Assembly: GCA_002413265.1 (NCBI GenBank)
Contig: DHWR01000196.1
Location: 1,542 to 8,531 of the forward strand
DNA: 6,990 nucleotides
Origin: Chloroflexi bacterium UBA5177
GTDB taxonomy: Bacteria > Chloroflexota > UBA5177
Reading direction: 5' to 3'
The notes beneath the pieces were generated by a model. It did not search any database. It was not told where the DNA came from and saw nothing but the letters and a program-made list of their open reading frames with translations. The stretch's first letter is position 1. Every line of letters begins with the position of its first letter. This document shows, piece after piece, positions 6,965 to 6,990 of this stretch. Made by a program: the position numbers and the translations under genes.

Positions 6965-6990
6965 TGGGACGTCTCGCTCTGTCGTCTCCT
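6961..6990 (-). CDS. Possible 3' tail of an upstream gene (partial)
   Basis: The start of the nucleotidyltransferase-like gene reads ATGA. The frame ending at that TGA (6961-6963) is open back to the window edge and would encode a tail RRRQSETSQ. A 4-bp stop-start overlap of this kind occurs elsewhere in the same operon (1236-1239), and the downstream gene lacks a good ribosome site of its own. Thirty bases are too few to establish a gene by themselves. Confidence 0.25.
   Translation of the reverse strand, partial: RRRQSETSQ

Noticed and set aside
1..6990. CRISPR array, insertion sequence, tRNA or direct repeat tract
   Set aside because: Reading both strands showed no regularly spaced repeats, no transposase motif, no terminal inverted repeats and no tRNA-like sequence; coding regions cover almost the entire window.

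Overview
The window is one stretch of a surface-polysaccharide (exopolysaccharide, capsule or O-antigen type) biosynthesis cluster. All six recognisable genes lie on the minus strand, so transcription runs from position 6990 towards position 1. The DNA is moderately GC-rich with AGGAG-type Shine-Dalgarno sites, so it is bacterial. Nothing in it fixes the phylum. A free-living, GC-rich bacterium (for example an actinobacterium, chloroflexian or proteobacterium) would fit, but this is inference only.

Order in the direction of transcription: (1) 6964-5876, a protein resembling the uncharacterised nucleotidyltransferase family found beside polysaccharide genes; (2) a 103-bp intergenic gap with an AT-rich patch; (3) 5772-4792, a Wzz-type chain-length regulator with two membrane helices and no kinase domain; (4) 4802-3330, a polytopic membrane protein of the O-antigen ligase/polymerase (Wzy_C) family; (5) 3340-2219, (6) 2216-1236 and (7) 1239-1, three GT-B fold, GT4-like glycosyltransferases. 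The last glycosyltransferase runs off the left edge with no stop codon in the window. Genes 3 to 7 are packed with 11-bp, 11-bp, -2-bp-gap and 4-bp (ATGA) junctions, which suggests a single translationally coupled operon.

Inferred joint role: the three glycosyltransferases add sugars one after another to a lipid-linked repeat unit on the cytoplasmic face of the membrane. A flippase (not in this window) exports it, the Wzy-like protein polymerises it outside, and the Wzz-like protein sets chain length. No initiating phosphoglycosyltransferase, flippase, tyrosine kinase/phosphatase, export channel or nucleotide-sugar enzyme is visible, so the cluster must continue on one or both sides. I found no RNA gene, CRISPR array, insertion sequence, attachment site or convincing terminator. 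I see no clear evidence of a wholly new system. The points most worth a second look are the nucleotidyltransferase-like protein, the CxC motif in the chain-length regulator, and the three different versions of the glycosyltransferase E-x7-E motif.
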